Below are positions 61,141 through 64,000 of a DNA stretch of 64,000 bases, piece after piece. The notes beneath the pieces are model-generated. The model searched no databases. It was not told the DNA's origin and saw only the letters and a program-made list of their open reading frames with translations. The position numbers and the translations under genes were made by a program. How positions within the stretch are numbered: position 1 is the stretch's first letter; every line of letters begins with the position of its first letter. The DNA comes from Rhodocyclaceae bacterium (lineage in GTDB: Bacteria > Pseudomonadota > Gammaproteobacteria > Burkholderiales > Rhodocyclaceae), in the NCBI GenBank assembly GCA_018261935.1, contig JAGTRP010000009.1, forward strand, positions 1-64,000, written 5' to 3'.

Positions 61141-61163
61141 GGGGTAAATGTCTCATTTACCCC
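61141..61163. repeat. Perfect inverted repeat
   Basis: Arms GGGGTAAATG and CATTTACCCC pair over ten bases around TCT. There is no T-run. It lies 227 bp upstream of the sensor kinase and may be an operator, an RNA hairpin or a mobile-element relic. Confidence 0.6.
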
Positions 61164-61389
61164 GATCTCGGTATAAGTCTTTCGGCGGACGCGGGGCTTT
61201 TCACGTCCACACCCCCCTGCCGCCCACGGCCCGCCGGCCGTGCCCCCATCGAACCGCTCCCCCTGCCACAAAGTCTACCGGCGGGGAGCGGCAATGCCCT
61301 GAACGGAACCCAGCGCCCCATGCCGGGCATCCCGGTGGTTCCGCTGTCGATGTCCAGTCCTGCTGACGCCTACCCATCTTTTCAGGAAA

Positions 61390-63585
61390 ATGCCCATGAA
61401 ATGGCTTCCGAATCTCTCCGTGCAGCGCAAGCTGCTGGCGGGATTCGGCGTCCTCATTGCCCTCCTGGTCATCGTATCGGCAATGGCCTACCGGGGGATG
61501 AGCGAGATCAGGGCTTCGCAACAGGAACTGTACGAGGACAATTTCAGCGTCGCGAATGGCCTCCTGACCCTGCGCAACAACATCAACGCCGAACGGCTCG
61601 ATGTCCTGGCCATGATGGAAGGCAACCCCTCGGAGCGGGAATGGCGGCTCAAGGACCTCAATGAGCGTTATCGGGAGGACGATGCCGTCATGGAGCGGCT
61701 GCTGATCCAGTTGCGGGACGAGCCGGAGGCCCTGGGCAAGCTCAACGAATTGAAGGCTCTGCGCCAGCAATTCCTGGAAACCAGAAGCACCCAGGTTATG
61801 CCTTTGATCTTCCAGGGAAAAATCGCGGAAGCGAGGAGGCTGTTCCTGGGCGTCCAATTCGAGCGCCAGGCCCGGATGAGGGCTATTGCCACAGAACTAG
61901 GGGAAAGGAAGACGGCCGAAGCACAACACGCCCTCCGGAAGGCGGAGCAGGCGGCCAACACCTACTTGGCCTCCTTCGTGGCCCTGGGAGGAGCGGCCGT
62001 CCTGGCTGCCCTGATCCTGGCCTCCTTCCTTAACCGGACCCTTGCACGCCATATCGAAGAGAGCAGGCAACTGCAGGCCCGCTTGAGCGAGAACTCCGCC
62101 TACACGCGCAGCCTGGTCGAAACCAGCCCGGACCCCCTGAGCGTCATTGGCGCCGACGGCCGGATCCTCGACATCAACAAGGCCACGGTGGAAATTACCG
62201 GGCTGCCCCGGGAGGAGATCCTCGGTAGCGATTTCTCCATTTACTTCACCGAACCGGAAAAGGCCCGGGAGGGCTATCGGCAGGTGCTGGCCCAGGGCTC
62301 CGTTCGGGATTATCCCCTGCGCCTGCGCCAGCCCTCGGGCACGATCAGGGAAATGCTCTACAACGCCACTGTCCTCCGGAACGATAAGGGTGACATCCTG
62401 GGAGTATTCACCACCGGCCGGGACGTCACCGAGCGCAAGCAGATCGAGGTCGCTCTGGCGGAAAGCGAAGCCAAGTATCGCAGGCTGGTCGAAAACCTGT
62501 ACGAGGGTATCTGGATGATCGACCAGGACAACAAGACCGTCTTCGTGAATCGCCGGCTGGCCGAGCTGCTTGGCTATGAAGCGGAAGAGATGCTCGGCAG
62601 GAATCTCATGGAATTCATGGACGAGAAGGCGGCGGAGGCGGCCAGGCGGAATCTCGCATGGGGGCATCAGGGGGTTCGGGCCGAGTACGACTTCATCTAT
62701 CGGTGCAAGAATGGCAATCCGATCTGGACCCATATCGTCACCACCCCCATCTTCGACGACCAGGGACGCTACCAAGGGGCCCTGGCCGGCGTGATCGACA
62801 TTACCGAGCGCAAGCGGAGCGAGGAAGAAATTGGTCGGCTCAATGCCACCCTGGAACAGCGGGTGGCCGAGCGCACGGGTGAACTCGCCGCCAGCAACAA
62901 GGAGCTGGAGCACTTCGCCTACTCCATTGCCCACGACCTGCGGGCGCCCCTCCGAGCCATCAACGGCTTCTCCCGCAAGGTGGTGGCGGGCTATGCCGAA
63001 AAACTCGACGACGAGGGCCGGCGGCTGCTCCGGGTAGTGTCAGACAACGCCGTGCTCATGGGGGAGCTGATCGACGACCTCCTGGCCTTCTCCCATCTGG
63101 GGCGCCGGGAAATGGCCTGGGGGCCGGTGGACATGGAGAGCCTGGCACGGAGCGTGGCCGGGGAACGGCAGTCCGCCGAGCCGGAGCGCGCCATCGAGTT
63201 CGCCATCGCGCCCCTGCCGCCGACCCGGGGAGATTCGGCCATGCTGCGCCAGGTGTGGGCGAACCTCCTCGACAATGCCTTGAAATTTACCCGGGGACGT
63301 CCTGCAGCCCGCATCGAGGCGGGCGGAAAGATCGAAGGCGGGGAACTGATCTATTGGGTCAGGGACAACGGCGCCGGCTTCGACATGGCGTATGCCGGGA
63401 AGCTCTTCGGCGTATTCCATCGCCTGCACCGCCAGGACGAGTTCGAGGGCACCGGCGTCGGGCTGGCTATCGCCCAGCGCATCCTCCAGCGCCACGGAGG
63501 CCGCATCTGGGCCGAGGGCCGACCCGATGCGGGAGCGACCTTTTACTTCGCCTTGCCCGGCGATCTCCCTTCCGGAGCCGCCTGA
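61390..63585 (+). CDS. Sensor histidine kinase with 4HB-like sensor and two PAS domains
   Basis: 731-residue inner-membrane kinase. Two membrane helices (about 14-35 and 195-215) flank a four-helix-bundle periplasmic sensor. Two PAS domains follow (about 235-350 and 357-475, each ending in DVTERK or DITERK), then a coiled coil (NATLEQRVAERTGELAASNK), the HisKA domain with His near 515 (SIAHDLRAPLRAINGFS) of the phytochrome-like type, and the ATPase (NLLDNALKFT, DNGAGFDM, GTGVGLAI). No receiver is fused and no response regulator is adjacent in the window. Either ATG 61390 or ATG 61396 could start it; AGGAAA is better spaced for the second. Confidence 0.93.
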   Translation: MPMKWLPNLSVQRKLLAGFGVLIALLVIVSAMAYRGMSEIRASQQELYEDNFSVANGLLTLRNNINAERLDVLAMMEGNPSEREWRLKDLNERYREDDAVMERLLIQLRDEPEALGKLNELKALRQQFLETRSTQVMPLIFQGKIAEARRLFLGVQFERQARMRAIATELGERKTAEAQHALRKAEQAANTYLASFVALGGAAVLAALILASFLNRTLARHIEESRQLQARLSENSAYTRSLVETSPDPLSVIGADGRILDINKATVEITGLPREEILGSDFSIYFTEPEKAREGYRQVLAQGSVRDYPLRLRQPSGTIREMLYNATVLRNDKGDILGVFTTGRDVTERKQIEVALAESEAKYRRLVENLYEGIWMIDQDNKTVFVNRRLAELLGYEAEEMLGRNLMEFMDEKAAEAARRNLAWGHQGVRAEYDFIYRCKNGNPIWTHIVTTPIFDDQGRYQGALAGVIDITERKRSEEEIGRLNATLEQRVAERTGELAASNKELEHFAYSIAHDLRAPLRAINGFSRKVVAGYAEKLDDEGRRLLRVVSDNAVLMGELIDDLLAFSHLGRREMAWGPVDMESLARSVAGERQSAEPERAIEFAIAPLPPTRGDSAMLRQVWANLLDNALKFTRGRPAARIEAGGKIEGGELIYWVRDNGAGFDMAYAGKLFGVFHRLHRQDEFEGTGVGLAIAQRILQRHGGRIWAEGRPDAGATFYFALPGDLPSGAA

Positions 63586-63605
63586 AGGCCTTGCGGCGCG
63601 ACCGG

Positions 63606-64000
63606 CTAGAGCTTCGGCGCCAGCACGCAGGCCCAGATGGCTGCCGCATTGACCAGGGCCACCAGGACGGCGGCGCTGCCCACATCCTTGGCCCGCCCGG
63701 AAAGGGGGTGGCGCTCCGGCCCGATGCGGTCCACCACCGCCTCGATGGCCGAGTTGACCAGCTCGACGATCAGCACCAGGAAAACCGAGCCCAGGAGCAG
63801 GGCCCGCTCGCTGCCATCCACCGGCAGAAGGCAGGCGATGGCGACGAGGGGAGCCGCCAGCCAGACCTCCTGCCGGAAAGCCGCTTCGCCGGCATAGGCC
63901 ACCTTCAGGCCGGCCAGGGAATAATGCAGGGCGTTCCAGACCCGGGCCAATCCGCGCCGGCCCTTGAAGGGGGAATCGCCGCCGGGGGCCTGGGCGTCCG
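63606..64000 (-). CDS. dgkA: Diacylglycerol kinase (N-terminus beyond window)
   Basis: Small inner-membrane enzyme that phosphorylates diacylglycerol to phosphatidic acid. The frame is open to the right edge (DSPFKGRRGLARVWNALHYS), so the start is outside. Three membrane helices and the signature VELVNSAIEAVVDRIG (active-site Glu and Asn) are seen, with EAAFRQE in the N-terminal helix. It is convergent with the sensor kinase, 20 bp apart. Confidence 0.92.
   Translation of the reverse strand, partial: DAQAPGGDSPFKGRRGLARVWNALHYSLAGLKVAYAGEAAFRQEVWLAAPLVAIACLLPVDGSERALLLGSVFLVLIVELVNSAIEAVVDRIGPERHPLSGRAKDVGSAAVLVALVNAAAIWACVLAPKL

Larger units (their letters stand above)
60834..61389. other. 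Intergenic region at the right end of the island
   Basis: 556 bp without a convincing gene. It holds the promoter of the small HTH gene, the right tRNA repeat (60977-60994), an intrinsic terminator (61007-61038) and a perfect inverted repeat (61141-61163). Short open frames over 61038-61366 on both strands lack ribosome sites and known motifs. The promoter of the kinase at 61390 must lie at its right end. Confidence 0.6.

Noticed and set aside
61038-61366. Short frames of 70-80 codons on both strands right of the island
   Set aside because: No ribosome site, no family and mutual overlap; the region is better read as non-coding.

Overview
The window reads as chromosomal DNA of a high-GC betaproteobacterium, most likely a denitrifying member of the Rhodocyclaceae (Azospira, Dechloromonas or Thauera type). 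This is an inference from gene content: a cytochrome cd1 nitrite reductase regulon, a betaproteobacterial cyanophycin cassette, many chemotaxis and two-component proteins, and dense GC-rich coding with little intergenic space. Nothing in the sequence names the species.

Layout. (1) 1-6627, minus strand: chemotaxis operon running from an MCP-like receptor (6627) through cheY, two STAS proteins and cheA to a second MCP cut by the left edge. (2) 6.8-14.3 kb: a PAS-GGDEF-EAL protein, a NarL-type regulator and a divergent 1330-residue hybrid histidine kinase. (3) 14.3-27.3 kb: penicillin-binding protein 1C, a Mg2+ P-type ATPase and a giant alpha-2-macroglobulin, with a patch between them holding a small membrane protein, a Fic protein and a cytosine deaminase. 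(4) 27.5-34.6 kb: a MASE3 hybrid kinase, a membrane-anchored trehalose-6-phosphate synthase, ubiC, a DUF192 protein, a small basic secreted protein and rluE. (5) 34.6-37.3 kb: nirN and nirJ behind an FNR/Dnr-like box. (6) 37.5-49.3 kb: a periplasmic OmpA-like protein, hipBA, a four-gene cyanophycin cassette and an HD-GYP protein. (7) 49.4-57.6 kb: nirH, nirG, nirDL, nirF, nirC, nirB, nirT and nirS on the minus strand, with divergent nirE and a Rap1a-like gene. (8) 57.6-61.0 kb: tRNA-Leu(CAA) followed by a 3.3-kb vsr/dcm/endonuclease island bounded by a repeat of the tRNA 3' end. (9) 61.4-64 kb: a sensor kinase and a truncated dgkA.

How the genes work together. NirS reduces nitrite to NO in the periplasm. 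NirT, NirB and NirC are its c-type cytochrome partners. NirE, NirDL/G/H, NirJ, NirF and NirN build and insert heme d1. CphA and CphA' make the nitrogen-storage polymer cyanophycin, with an ABC protein and a DUF1854 protein that travel with them. The signalling genes form two c-di-GMP proteins and several multi-domain kinases next to a chemotaxis system whose CheA seems to carry an MshEN-like (c-di-GMP-binding) module.

Most notable observations: the MshEN-like insert in CheA; an intrinsic-terminator-like hairpin encoded by the nirC signal-peptide codons; a perfect FNR box and three 11-bp-phased repeats between nirS and nirE; a 12-kb block separating nirH from nirJ; and a compact restriction-modification island that seems to have displaced the native terminator of tRNA-Leu.
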